A program made the translations under genes and the position numbers. Positions 17,993 to 26,495 of a stretch of DNA of 48,462 bases are shown here, piece by piece; position 1 is the stretch's first letter; the number at the start of each line of letters is the position of its first letter. The notes under the pieces are model-generated. The model did not search any database, was not told where the DNA came from, and worked only from the letters and a program-made list of their open reading frames with translations. Location of the stretch: assembly GCF_003852715.1 (NCBI RefSeq), contig NZ_RIAV01000023.1, positions 1 through 48,462 on the forward strand. The letters run 5' to 3'. The DNA comes from Ectobacillus antri. Its GTDB lineage: Bacteria; Bacillota; Bacilli; Bacillales; Bacillaceae_G.

Positions 17993-19117
17993 ATGAAGAT
18001 TTTATTCAAGTACGCGACAATTTATCCGATTACATCACCTAAATTTCAGGGAGATGTATTGGTGCATCAAGGAAAAATAGTAGAAATAGCTCCTTCTATC
18101 GTTGCCTCGGAACATATGCAGCTTATTGATGCAAGAGGTTTATATTTGTTTCCCGGCTTTATCGATGTTCATACACATCTTGGTCTATATGACGAAGGAA
18201 CCGGCTGGGCAGGAAATGATGCCAATGAAACAGCCGAGGTCCTCACGCCTCATATTCGTTCAATGGATGGTATTCATGCGCTAGACATTGCTTTTCAAGA
18301 TGCTATTCAAAGCGGCATTACAACAGCACACGTCATGCCTGGTAGTCAAAATGTGATTGGCGGTACAACATGTGTTTTAAAAACAGCAGGAAAAAGTGTA
18401 GATGCCATGATTATTCAAGAACCTGCTGGGTTAAAAATGGCGCTTGGCGAAAATCCAAAACGTATCCACAGTCATGGAAACAAAGAATCCATTACAAGAA
18501 TGGGAATTATGGGTATGCTTCGAGAGGCATTATATACTGCACAGCAATACGGCAGTGCCGCCGACTTTAGAATGAGACCGCTTATCCAGGCTTTAAATAG
18601 AGAGATTCCAGTGCGTATTCATGCGCATAGAGCCGATGATATCTTATCTGCTGTACGCCTTGCGGATGAATTTGATTTGGATTTACGCATTGAGCACTGT
18701 ACAGAAGGACATTTAATAGCGGATGAACTAGAGGGACGCAATCTACAAGTATGTGTTGGTCCTACTTTAACAAGAAAATCAAAAATAGAATTAAAAAATA
18801 AAACCTGGAAAACATATGAAACACTTGTGAATCACGGTATAGAAGTATCCATTACAACCGATCATCCATATACACCTATTCAATATTTAAATGTTTGCGC
18901 AGCTTTGGCTGTCCGAGAAGGTTTGGATGAACAAACTGCACTAGAAGGGATTACTATTAATCCTGCTAGAAACTTAAAGCTGTCCCACCGGATTGGTAGT
19001 ATAGAAATAGGAAAAGATGCTGATTTGGTACTGTGGACACACCATCCTTTCCACTACTTGGCAAAACCAGTTTTGACAATGATAGATGGAAAAATTATTT
19101 ACAAAAAAAATAAATAA
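17993..19117 (+). CDS. Imidazolonepropionase-like amidohydrolase
   Basis: About 374 residues. A metal-dependent amidohydrolase of the TIM-barrel superfamily: FPGFIDVHTHLG gives the first metal His pair, IHAHRADD and IEHCTEG give later His ligands, and TTDHPYTP gives the catalytic Asp. The end GSIEIGKDADLVLW is the usual composite beta-domain. The second of two adjacent ATGs (17993) has better spacing from AGGGG. Related proteins act on cyclic amides, prolidase-like dipeptides or ureas; the substrate cannot be told. Operon with yfhF. Confidence 0.85.
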   Translation: MKILFKYATIYPITSPKFQGDVLVHQGKIVEIAPSIVASEHMQLIDARGLYLFPGFIDVHTHLGLYDEGTGWAGNDANETAEVLTPHIRSMDGIHALDIAFQDAIQSGITTAHVMPGSQNVIGGTTCVLKTAGKSVDAMIIQEPAGLKMALGENPKRIHSHGNKESITRMGIMGMLREALYTAQQYGSAADFRMRPLIQALNREIPVRIHAHRADDILSAVRLADEFDLDLRIEHCTEGHLIADELEGRNLQVCVGPTLTRKSKIELKNKTWKTYETLVNHGIEVSITTDHPYTPIQYLNVCAALAVREGLDEQTALEGITINPARNLKLSHRIGSIEIGKDADLVLWTHHPFHYLAKPVLTMIDGKIIYKKNK

Positions 19118-19214
19118 AACTAGTTTCTTTTTTTAATCAGATGAAGTATCATACGAATATAAATGAATGAAACCATGATCAATTTGTATCGTGTTCTAAT
19201 ATTTCAAATTGACC

Positions 19215-19281
19215 GATGGGGAAGGCAAATGGTGCGCCACCAGCAAGACTGGTTCTAGTGGGTTCGATTCCCACCCCGAAA
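19215..19281 (+). ncRNA. tRNA-like cloverleaf in leader of GNAT gene
   Basis: A full T-arm (GTGGG-TTCGATT-CCCAC, 19258-19274) is preceded by a 5-base variable loop, an anticodon-like arm (ACCAG-CAAGA-CTGGT, 19239-19253), a D-like arm (GGC-AAATGGTGC-GCC, 19224-19238) and the two usual linker bases AA. The acceptor-like helix has only four of seven pairs, three of them G-C, and there is no CCA end, so it cannot be a working tRNA. A pseudo-tRNA (tRNA-Other) is known from the B. cereus group; whether this is the same RNA I cannot tell. Confidence 0.6.
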
Positions 19282-19318
19282 TTTTTTGTGAGCTCTATTA
19301 AAAAATTTCGAGGGTGGG
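19270..19318 (+). promoter_or_regulatory. Long hairpin that excludes the tRNA-like T-arm
   Basis: CCCACCC-CGAAATTTTTT (19270-19287) pairs with AAAAAATTTCG-A-GGGTGGG (19300-19318): 18 pairs with one bulged A and a 12-base loop. The left side is also the 3' side of the T-stem and acceptor of the tRNA-like element, so the two structures cannot form together. The hairpin is followed by TTTGCTTTGCT, a weak U tract, about 44 bases before the GNAT start codon. Confidence 0.6.
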
Positions 19319-19361
19319 TTTGCTTTGCTAGCATTCTGCCCTCATGCGAGGAGGATGTAGA

Positions 19362-19922
19362 ATGTTAAAAAAACGCGACCTACAAGAATGTCATGTTCTA
19401 TATGAATTGATGGCGCATCCGGATGTCTTCCCCTTTGTGCGTCAAAAAGCATATTCTTATGAGGAATTCCTATTTTTAACAAAGCAAACAATTGAAGCCG
19501 AAGAGCGAGGAGAACTGATTTCCCGTACAATTTTGGACGAATGGGGTAATGCCATAGGTACCATCACTTTATTTGACGTGGAAGATAATGCTGGTTTTCT
19601 TGGTACATGGCTAGGCAAGCCTTATCACGGCCAGGGGTATAACAAGCCCGCTAAAGACGCTTTTTTCCATGAGGTTTTTTACGAGCTTGGCATTGATACT
19701 ATTTTTATGCGCATTCGTAAACACAATGTAAGGTCTATTAAGGCTGCCGAAAAATTGCCATATGTTACATTAGCTAATGAAACGAGACCATCTGTTTATA
19801 ATCAGATTAATGCGCAAGGCGATGTCTATAATTTATACGAAATCTCTAAAGATTTATATACGCTTCACACATTGCGTGAAGGTGGTATTCACGAAACAAT
19901 TCACCAATTAAAAGAAGCATAA
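19362..19922 (+). CDS. GNAT family N-acetyltransferase
   Basis: 186 residues from ATG 19362, seven bases behind GAGGAGG. The acetyl-CoA binding loop region reads GTWLGKPYHGQGYNKPAKDA, and MRIRKHNVRSIKAAEKL is the last helix of the RimJ/RimL-like Acetyltransf_3 group. The acceptor may be a protein N-terminus, an antibiotic or a small molecule; there is no way to tell. It is preceded by the tRNA-like leader and followed by yfhE after 65 bases. Confidence 0.8.
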   Translation: MLKKRDLQECHVLYELMAHPDVFPFVRQKAYSYEEFLFLTKQTIEAEERGELISRTILDEWGNAIGTITLFDVEDNAGFLGTWLGKPYHGQGYNKPAKDAFFHEVFYELGIDTIFMRIRKHNVRSIKAAEKLPYVTLANETRPSVYNQINAQGDVYNLYEISKDLYTLHTLREGGIHETIHQLKEA

Positions 19923-19987
19923 AACGTATAGTTCCCTCTTTCATTGGAAAAACTATGTAATAATTCTGATGCCAGAGGTGAAACAAA

Positions 19988-20110
19988 ATGGATAAGAAAA
20001 AACGTGAGAAATCCAGAGGAAAACTATCTGCAGCACAAGAAGTTCTCTATCAAAAAGAGTTTAAAAAAGCAGATCGGGCAGCAGGATTCAAGCCCGGTGG
20101 TATTTATTAA
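19988..20110 (+). CDS. yfhE: Small protein YfhE
   Basis: 40 residues: MDKKKREKSRGKLSAAQEVL followed by YQKEFKKADRAAGFKPGGIY. The pattern AQEVLYQKEFKKADRAAG is the YfhE family signature. AGAGGTGA lies seven bases before the ATG. In B. subtilis yfhE also lies near yfhF. Strongly basic and of unknown function. A perfect terminator starts at the base after the stop codon. Confidence 0.85.
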   Translation: MDKKKREKSRGKLSAAQEVLYQKEFKKADRAAGFKPGGIY

Positions 20111-20140
20111 CACAAAAACCCCGCTCTCGGGGTTTTTGTG
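20111..20140. terminator. Intrinsic terminator of yfhE
   Basis: CACAAAAACCCCG-CTCT-CGGGGTTTTTGTG is a perfect 13-bp inverted repeat directly after the yfhE stop. Confidence 0.9.
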
Positions 20141-20261
20141 CATAACTTTTTCCACATTTTTTAAAATTGTGCATAACTTTTAGGGAATTCAATCATATCA
20201 ACAGGTGATTTGTAGTATGTTATAAAAAAATTGTGGATATAATGCCTAGCATTGTGGATGA
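20137..20261. other. Cluster of DnaA-box-like 9-mers
   Basis: Within 125 AT-rich bases there are five sites with one or two mismatches to the DnaA box (TTATCCACA/TGTGGATAA): TGTGCATAA at 20137 and 20168, TTTTCCACA at 20148, TGTGGATAT at 20232 and TGTGGATGA at 20253. Four share one orientation. There is no gene in the stretch. Confidence 0.4.
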
Positions 20262-20604
20262 TGTGGACTTTATTGTTAATATTTCGACTATACAGCTAAT
20301 TGAAACCGCTCTACTTGTGAATAAAAGAGCCTATTTCATATCGTTAATAAACAGGGTGTCCGTATTCTCATGGAGCACCCTGTTTATCATTTTGGCGTTG
20401 TGAAAGCTGTATGTGCTCGACTTTGATGAATGACCATGCAAACCTCTAGCGAAAAGCATTGAAAAGAGCAGCATAGATTGCTGCTCAACTCATATAATAC
20501 ATGATGTATGACTTCTTAGCACCGAACCATATGCTTTTCGTGGTTAATCAAACATAAGATACCATCTGCTCTTCTAACTGCAAAAAAAGATTTTGTGCTT
20601 TGGT
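20262..20604. other. Intergenic region with two hairpins
   Basis: No gene seen. AAACAGGGTG...CACCCTGTTT (20349-20385) has an A run before and a T run after and may be a terminator for readthrough from yfhE. GAGCAGCA...TGCTGCTC (20466-20486) is a second hairpin without a U tract. The 20520-20600 stretch is featureless. Confidence 0.5.
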
Positions 20605-21744
20605 TTATGTTACAGGCAATAACACTCTCTGAGGAATTGCATTTTCAGCCAAAATCATATCCACAATACTCATGGCTGCATGTGGTTGGTGAATTTGCTT
20701 CAGAGATTCTCTCATTTGCTTCAGTGCCTGATCATTTTGTAGCAATGCTTTTGTTTTTACATAAATATCTTCTTCTTCTCTCACCACAATTGCGGCACCT
20801 TTTTCTTCAAAATAACGTGCATTCTCACTCTCTTGGCCTGGGACTGGCTTGTACAATACCAATGGCAATTGAGACGCCGCTGCTTCACTTAATGTAATGC
20901 CACCAGGCTTTGTGATCATGCATGTTGTAATGCGAAACAATTCATGAATATCTTCGACATAGCCGAATACTTTTAGCGATGGTACTTCTTCACTCAGTTT
21001 AGTAAGATCCTCAAATAATAGGGCATTTTTACCACACACAACTGCAACCTGCAGATTGGAAATTGTCGTAAATAAGGTACATAACTCTTTCACATCTCCA
21101 AGAACACCATGAGCACCCGCAACAATTAACAATGTTTTTTTATTCGGGTCTAAGCCATATTTTTCATGGGTGCATTGTACGATTGTATCCGCTTCAAAAG
21201 CCTGTCTAATAGGAATACCTGTCACTGTGACACAATTACGAGAAATTCCAATATTCTCGATCCTTTTTTTTATATAATCTGTCGCTACAAAATAGCGATC
21301 TACACCTCGGTGTACCCATATTTTATGCAAACAGAAATCCGTTAGCACATTATAAACCGGAATAGAGAACCCTGTTTGTCGTTTCAATTCGGGAACGGCA
21401 ATAATAGGAAACGTATTGATAACAACATGAGGTTTTTCTGCCTGTAATATATTCTTCAAACGCTTCCTACCAAAATTGGCATACCAGGAAGCAATTTTTT
21501 TATCATAAATCTTTTCTACACCATAGTAAAAAAGGCGATATAATTCTTTACCAATAGTATAGCTTTTTAAATATAGGTATTTTGTAATATCCGTCAAAAC
21601 TGGATGTGATTCAGCAAATAAATCGCATACAATAACATCTTCAATACCTTTTTGACGGAATGTCTGTTCAAGTGTTTTAGCAACCTGCACATGACCATTT
21701 CCGTAATGTGCTGTTAGAATCAACACTTTCAGATTTTTACCCAA
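20605..21744 (-). CDS. ugtP: Processive diacylglycerol beta-glucosyltransferase
   Basis: 379 residues from TTG 21744, six bases behind GGGAGTGG; the longer frame to 21837 has no site. UgtP makes mono- to tri-glucosyl diacylglycerol from UDP-glucose, the anchor of lipoteichoic acid, at the inner face of the membrane. The N-terminal MGDG-synthase domain has [20 protein letters not shown]. The C-terminal UDP-glucose binding part contains [22 protein letters not shown] and the GQE of [11 protein letters not shown]. It resembles the B. cereus-group sequence closely as I remember it. Confidence 0.93.
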   Translation of the reverse strand: MGKNLKVLILTAHYGNGHVQVAKTLEQTFRQKGIEDVIVCDLFAESHPVLTDITKYLYLKSYTIGKELYRLFYYGVEKIYDKKIASWYANFGRKRLKNILQAEKPHVVINTFPIIAVPELKRQTGFSIPVYNVLTDFCLHKIWVHRGVDRYFVATDYIKKRIENIGISRNCVTVTGIPIRQAFEADTIVQCTHEKYGLDPNKKTLLIVAGAHGVLGDVKELCTLFTTISNLQVAVVCGKNALLFEDLTKLSEEVPSLKVFGYVEDIHELFRITTCMITKPGGITLSEAAASQLPLVLYKPVPGQESENARYFEEKGAAIVVREEEDIYVKTKALLQNDQALKQMRESLKQIHQPHAAMSIVDMILAENAIPQRVLLPVT

Positions 21745-21837
21745 ACAAATCCACTCCCGTTTTGTTCTTCTATCCCGCTCTGTAGCGGTTATGTATCTAT
21801 CGTGGATATACCTGTGTTCGCATGAACGAGCTACCAT

Positions 21838-22359
21838 TTATACCGTTGAAAATTCCTTTCATTGCCCTGTTAAATTTTATCAAATAACTGTAGAGAAATA
21901 CGTTTATCATTAGAAGCTTTACTGTATCCTCATATTTTATCATTATACTTTTCCCAGAAATCTTGTGCAATAACACGTTGTTATTTCTCTTTTGGTATAA
22001 CTATCTCTATTGAATATGGATATTTTGAAAAATACCCTTCTGTATGGCTCATATGATTATACTTCTTCTATAACAATGCGTTTCCCTCTCGGTTTTCTTG
22101 TATTTCATTAAACATTTATTTACAAAAAATGTCGTTATATTTAGTATACACGCTTCTTGCATTTGACTCTACCTTTGTTTTTTCTCAAGATCTCTGTGTA
22201 TGCAGTCCTAGTAAAGTCATCCTCCTCAAGGTGGGTAGCACTTACGTATGCAATAAAATATTCAACCAAGAAATAATAAAAGTTGCTTCTCTCGCTCCAA
22301 GAGCTCGTCCTACATCATTTCCAAGCGCTTGCGCAAAAGATATGCTCTCTACTTTCTTA
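21838..22359. other. Long AT-rich intergenic region
   Basis: About 520 bases. Open frames on both strands here have no ribosome binding sites and no recognisable sequence. One short palindrome AACACGTTGTT near 21972. Nothing else seen. Confidence 0.45.
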
Positions 22360-22735
22360 TTACTCACGAATAGATATAATACTGTTATTAAGAAAGAAGT
22401 ATGGTTGTACCTGTGAATTCCGCAAGCTCCAAATAGTCGGATGCAGCCAATACAATTACTCCTGTTAAAACACCTGCTGCTGTAGTAATTTCTACTTTCT
22501 GATTCAGCAACCGTTCTGCTACTTCCTGAAATGCCGGGACTTGACATTCTTGTAAGACCGTACAAATCGTCTTTTTAAAAAGAATTGATGCAATAACCTC
22601 TTCTACTACAATTTTCGTATTATTACGAATCAAGGCAGCAATCTCCGCTCCATGTAAAACCTCTTGAAAAAATTGCTTTAATTGTTGCTTAAATACTTTT
22701 GCAAGCTTGCACCAATATGCATGAATAAAGCACAT
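22360..22735 (-). pseudogene. DUF2642-like protein, frameshifted near its C-terminus
   Basis: Reading from ATG 22735 (MCFIHAYWCKLAKVFKQQLK) the frame codes for a helical part and then AERLLNQKVEITTAAGVLTG and VIVLAASDYLELAEF, a small beta-barrel pattern like DUF2642 of spore-associated Bacillus proteins. It stops at 22388 after GTTILLS. Reading one base off from there gives LNNSIISIRE and a stop at 22360, the expected family ending. One base is therefore missing (or two added) in the pyrimidine tract around 22395, by mutation or sequencing error. The family call is tentative. Confidence 0.45.
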
Positions 22736-22963
22736 ATCCTTCTTCCTATACTCATGTTGTATGGACAACCTGATATCCACTTTAACAATGTATACAGACA
22801 AGCTTCATTTGGTTTACGAATGAAAGCGTTTTACCAAAAATAGTTATCTGTCTTTGCATAATTTATTATCGTATAATAAAACGCAAGAACACGTAATATA
22901 GCTGTTCGTATAAAATAGACCATACACTCCATCTGATACGATGAGAAATTTGAGGTGATACAC

Positions 22964-23893
22964 ATGATTAACTTACAAATGAATAACCTACCTACCCTGT
23001 TAGAGCAAGTACAAGCATATACAAGTAGCGGTAAGGTAGCGACATACATACCTGCCCTTGCAACTGCCAATCCAAATGATATTGGGATTGCTATCTATGA
23101 TAAGGAGCATCATTGTATCTCCGCTGGCAATGCTGAGGTAAGCTTTACACTGCAAAGTATCTCCAAGGTCATCACATTAGCTCTTGCATTGATGGATCGT
23201 GGACAAGATTATGTATTTTCCAAAGTCGGTATGGAGCCAACGGGTGATCCGTTCAACTCTATTATCAAACTTGAGACATCCAATCCCTCTAAGCCTTTAA
23301 ATCCAATGATTAATGCAGGTGCTCTTGCGGTAACTAGTATGATTATCGGCGAGTCTAATGAAGAGAAAATCGCCCGCATTCTGCGCTTTGTTCGTACAAT
23401 GTGCGCCAATCCATCGATTCACTATTCTACAGAGGTTGCTATCTCTGAATTAGAAACAGCACATCTTAATCGTGCTCTGTGTTACTACATGAAACAAAAT
23501 GGCATCATTGATAGTGATGTGGAAGAGTTGATGGATTTGTATACAAAGCAGTGCGCCATTCAAGTACATTGTATTGATTTAGCGCGCATTGGGCTTATTT
23601 TTTCGATGGACGGATTTGATCCTTACACAAAGGAGCAAATTATGCCGCCTAACATTGCAAAAATCTGCAAAACATTTATGGTTACATGCGGTATGTATAA
23701 TGCATCAGGAGAGTTTGCAATTCGCGTTGGTATTCCTGCAAAAAGTGGTGTAGCCGGAGGAATTCTTGCTTGCGTAAAAGATCATGCAGGAATTGGCATT
23801 TACGGACCAGCACTTGATGACAAAGGAAACAGTGTAGCCGGACTAAAGCTCCTGGAATTGCTAGCAGCACAAGAAAACTGGAGTGTATTCTAA
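22964..23893 (+). CDS. glsA: Glutaminase
   Basis: 309 residues from ATG 22964, five bases behind GAGGTGA; the GTG at 22955 lies inside that site. A serine-dependent beta-lactamase-like glutaminase that hydrolyses glutamine to glutamate and ammonia in the cytoplasm. The catalytic pair is Ser65 and Lys68 in QSISKV. The motifs [20 protein letters not shown] and [12 protein letters not shown] hold the other substrate residues. Monocistronic, followed by the dispersed repeat and a terminator. Together with gltB it is the second glutamine/glutamate gene of the window. Confidence 0.95.
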   Translation: MINLQMNNLPTLLEQVQAYTSSGKVATYIPALATANPNDIGIAIYDKEHHCISAGNAEVSFTLQSISKVITLALALMDRGQDYVFSKVGMEPTGDPFNSIIKLETSNPSKPLNPMINAGALAVTSMIIGESNEEKIARILRFVRTMCANPSIHYSTEVAISELETAHLNRALCYYMKQNGIIDSDVEELMDLYTKQCAIQVHCIDLARIGLIFSMDGFDPYTKEQIMPPNIAKICKTFMVTCGMYNASGEFAIRVGIPAKSGVAGGILACVKDHAGIGIYGPALDDKGNSVAGLKLLELLAAQENWSVF

Positions 23894-24012
23894 GAAAAGC
23901 GAAAGCTGCTTGTTCACCTACATAGGGATGAGGTTCCCGGCACAAAAAGGCGTTTTTTGCCTTTGATGGGACAGGATTCTCAGACCGGAGGCGGTAGTCG
24001 CTGGAGCTGCCA
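23894..24012. repeat. Dispersed structured repeat after glsA
   Basis: Starts directly after the glsA stop. It aligns along its length with the element after gltB (7166-7290): AGAAAAGCGAAAGC, then GGCACAAAAAGGCG, TTTTTTGCCTTTGATGGG, TTCTCAGACCGGAGG and GTCGCTGGAGCTG. Many single-base differences show that the copies are old. Confidence 0.75.
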
Positions 24013-24015
24013 TAG

Positions 24016-24057
24016 GGATAAAAGGAGCTGCGTATGCAGCTCCTTTTATCCTTTTTT
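24016..24057. terminator. Convergent terminator of glsA and a small gene
   Basis: GGATAAAAGGAGCTGC-GTAT-GCAGCTCCTTTTATCC is a perfect 16-bp stem followed by six T on the plus strand. The stop codon of the minus-strand small gene lies inside the right arm. Confidence 0.9.
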
Positions 24058-24204
24058 CAAGCTATTTTTATACGCTTCGAGCGTTACCAATTCGGGTAGA
24101 TCTTCGAGGTGATGCTCATCGGCTACCTTATTGTTTTGCGCATGCTTGGGTGGCTGTGGTTCATGGCCTTTTTTCTTACTGTGAAATGCTTTACCTCTGC
24201 CCAT
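24046..24204 (-). CDS. Hypothetical small basic protein
   Basis: 52 residues: MGRGKAFHSKKKGHEPQPPK, then HAQNNKVADEHHLEDLPELV and TLEAYKNSLKKG. AAGGAGTGAGTG precedes the ATG, so translation is likely. The MGRG start recalls small spore-linked proteins such as YfhD, but the rest does not match that family, so I give no name. It converges with glsA and stops inside the shared terminator stem. Confidence 0.65.
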   Translation of the reverse strand: MGRGKAFHSKKKGHEPQPPKHAQNNKVADEHHLEDLPELVTLEAYKNSLKKG

Positions 24205-24336
24205 TTTCACTCACTCCTTATCAAGAATCAAGCATTCTTAGTATGAACCGACAAACTGTGCAATAATCTTAGTGGAATATGTTGCATATTGAGGTTTTTG
24301 TTTATTTCCGCGGAAATATGCAGCTTCCTGTCAAAG

Positions 24337-25395
24337 TTATTCGACAACACCTGATTGTACAACCTTCACCTGTACATGAACCTTCACTTTTAAGTTTGCA
24401 TAATCTGAGCGCCATTTCTTTTCATTCCAATTGCGATCTTTTGCTCGGTACACTCTTCCTAGTCCCAAAGGATCCACGCCTTTTTCCTGAAAACGAAGAA
24501 TGAGCTGTTCTACTTCTTTCTTTGCCGACTGTTCCATTTCTTTTTCAATCTGTCGAACCAATTTTGGCACCTCTAAATTTTTCTCTTCTGTAAATTCTTG
24601 AATTTTCCCTTTAACCTTCATGTTTATATGTAACACAGAACTGTTTTGCACTTTATAATCTGTTTTGGCATTAATGTTTTCAATGACTGTAAACTGATTT
24701 TTAAACCGAAAACTGTATGCTCCATTGCTAAAACCATCAATCAAAGCTTTAAATATAAACATGTTCTTAGCTGGCAAAATGTCTCTCATTCGATCTTTAT
24801 AAAAAAGAGCAATTCCAGCTATTCGAATACTATCCTTACCTTGCATGATGTACGGCAAGAAGGCATCTCTGGCATCATCATATAAGCTATTGGATAGTAA
24901 GTATAAGTTAGATCTTGGTACTGTTCCTGTTTTAATCTCTTGTTCAAATAAAGAAGAGAGCCCCTCAACCACTCCTTCTTCTTCGTCATATTCTTTGCTC
25001 AAAATTTTTTGTAAATCTCCACCAGTAACAGCAGGATAAGCTAAGTTTCCTACTTTAGGAATTCGATCCAGTGTGTTTACAATTTCTTGAATGCCATGAC
25101 GAGCAAACGCCTCGCTGAATAAAATAACACGTACCTGCCCCGTTTCCAGAGGCAAAGCGGATTTTAAATCTGCTTTTTCCTTAGCTTCTTTTCCTGTTTT
25201 ACCCGTAGCAGAAAACACTTTCGTTTGAACACGATTTTCTTTTCGATATAAGGACACCACAAACATTCCCTTTAATGTACGATTACCAAGATAGTCAAAT
25301 CCCATAATCTGCACTAGGTATAAATCATCTAAAATTTTGGCTTGACTACATGCTACTAACAAGACACAAAGTAAACATATGAATCCACGTTTCAT
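24337..25395 (-). CDS. Spore germination lipoprotein, GerC type
   Basis: 352 residues. The signal peptide ends in the lipobox LLVACS, with Cys16 as the lipidation site. The body has the three-domain GerAC fold; PLETGQVRVILFSEAFARHG and the N-terminal LVQIMGFDY are recognisable. It is the membrane-anchored C subunit of a germinant receptor in the inner spore membrane. The ATG overlaps the stop of the B gene by four bases, so the two are translationally coupled. No gene symbol is given because the receptor type (gerA, gerK, gerS and others) cannot be told from sequence alone. Confidence 0.9.
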   Translation of the reverse strand: MKRGFICLLCVLLVACSQAKILDDLYLVQIMGFDYLGNRTLKGMFVVSLYRKENRVQTKVFSATGKTGKEAKEKADLKSALPLETGQVRVILFSEAFARHGIQEIVNTLDRIPKVGNLAYPAVTGGDLQKILSKEYDEEEGVVEGLSSLFEQEIKTGTVPRSNLYLLSNSLYDDARDAFLPYIMQGKDSIRIAGIALFYKDRMRDILPAKNMFIFKALIDGFSNGAYSFRFKNQFTVIENINAKTDYKVQNSSVLHINMKVKGKIQEFTEEKNLEVPKLVRQIEKEMEQSAKKEVEQLILRFQEKGVDPLGLGRVYRAKDRNWNEKKWRSDYANLKVKVHVQVKVVQSGVVE

Positions 25396-26480
25396 GCTTG
25401 TTTCCTCATTTTTTGTTTAATAGTTTGAAGCAAAAGAAGCAATGGAAGATATCCATATATAAATGCTGCTCCTATCTTCCCAACCATTGTATTCATCATA
25501 TTCACTTTCTCCCGGTCATCCATCCAATTCACCAACAGTAAAGCAGCTATTAAAAGAATGCAAAGAAAGTATTTTTGTTTGGCTTTAAACAGTACCTTTA
25601 ACCCTCGGCTTGCAGCCCAAAAGTTAACAACGAAGTTAGGCAGAATTACAAAAGCCCATAATGAAATTAAGATATATTCAAATCGCTCTATAAAAGAAAA
25701 TTCAATTATTTTAATCATACTTAAATATGCCCATATACTTTGTGAAAGCTGATCTTTACTAAAGAAAGCCAGCGAAAGTATCATTAAATATGTGTAACCT
25801 ACTGTAGTAAGAAATGCTCCCGCATGCGCAAACTTTTGCGACTTTTGCCCGTCTTTCACAAAGGGATAGTAGATGAGAAACACTTCAAAACCTAATATAC
25901 TGAATAAAGCCCCTTCCATGCCTTTGATGATTTCCATAGGAGAATGATTAAATAGGGGCAATAAATTGTGAAAATCAGCATACCCAAGCGGATAAAACAC
26001 TGTAAAAACAAGAAACAGTGGAATGACCATTCCAAAAAAGGCCATTCCCCCTACAACTCGAAAGCCGCCTGAAACGATGTAATAAGCCAAGGCTAATAAC
26101 ACAATAGCAAAGATCCAGGTCGAAATGTTAGAGAATATCCAAACCTGTAGCACCTCAATATAAGTACGTAAAACAACTGTTCCTGATATAAATAGATACC
26201 CTAAAAAGAAGAGGCTAAATAATCCTCCCAGCCATTTCCCCCATATCGCCCGATGAATTTCGATAAGATCCTTCTGCTCCCCGCTTACTAGCTTATACAT
26301 TATCCAAATGATAACATTCACACTCAAGCCAGCTAACAATATACTAAGCCAGCTATCGTTGCCAACAAACTTAGCAACAATTCGCTCAAATCCAAGCATC
26401 CCTACACCAACCTGCATAGCGTGAATCAAAAAAAAGACCAAATAAGGGGAAACTTGATATTGAACAGGCATTTCCTTCAT
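25392..26480 (-). CDS. Spore germination permease, GerB type
   Basis: 362 residues, with about ten membrane helices from MQVGVGMLGFERIV to IYGYLPLLLLLQTIKQK. It belongs to the amino acid-polyamine-organocation superfamily and is the subunit that binds the germinant (amino acid or sugar) in A/B/C receptors. AGGTG precedes the ATG. It is 15 bases after the A gene and overlaps the C gene, which is the standard A-B-C order. Confidence 0.9.
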   Translation of the reverse strand: MKEMPVQYQVSPYLVFFLIHAMQVGVGMLGFERIVAKFVGNDSWLSILLAGLSVNVIIWIMYKLVSGEQKDLIEIHRAIWGKWLGGLFSLFFLGYLFISGTVVLRTYIEVLQVWIFSNISTWIFAIVLLALAYYIVSGGFRVVGGMAFFGMVIPLFLVFTVFYPLGYADFHNLLPLFNHSPMEIIKGMEGALFSILGFEVFLIYYPFVKDGQKSQKFAHAGAFLTTVGYTYLMILSLAFFSKDQLSQSIWAYLSMIKIIEFSFIERFEYILISLWAFVILPNFVVNFWAASRGLKVLFKAKQKYFLCILLIAALLLVNWMDDREKVNMMNTMVGKIGAAFIYGYLPLLLLLQTIKQKMRKQA

Positions 26481-26495
26481 TGAAGCACCTGCTTT

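Noticed and set aside
19201-19290. Functional tRNA gene or T-box leader
   Set aside because: The acceptor stem pairs at only four of seven positions and there is no CCA, so not a tRNA. There is no T-box consensus (AGGGTGGNACC) and the gene downstream is not a synthetase or amino-acid gene.
22129-22416. Open frames on both strands between ugtP and glsA
   Set aside because: No ribosome binding sites, no recognisable motifs; the minus-strand version mixes the wrong frame of the DUF2642-like gene.
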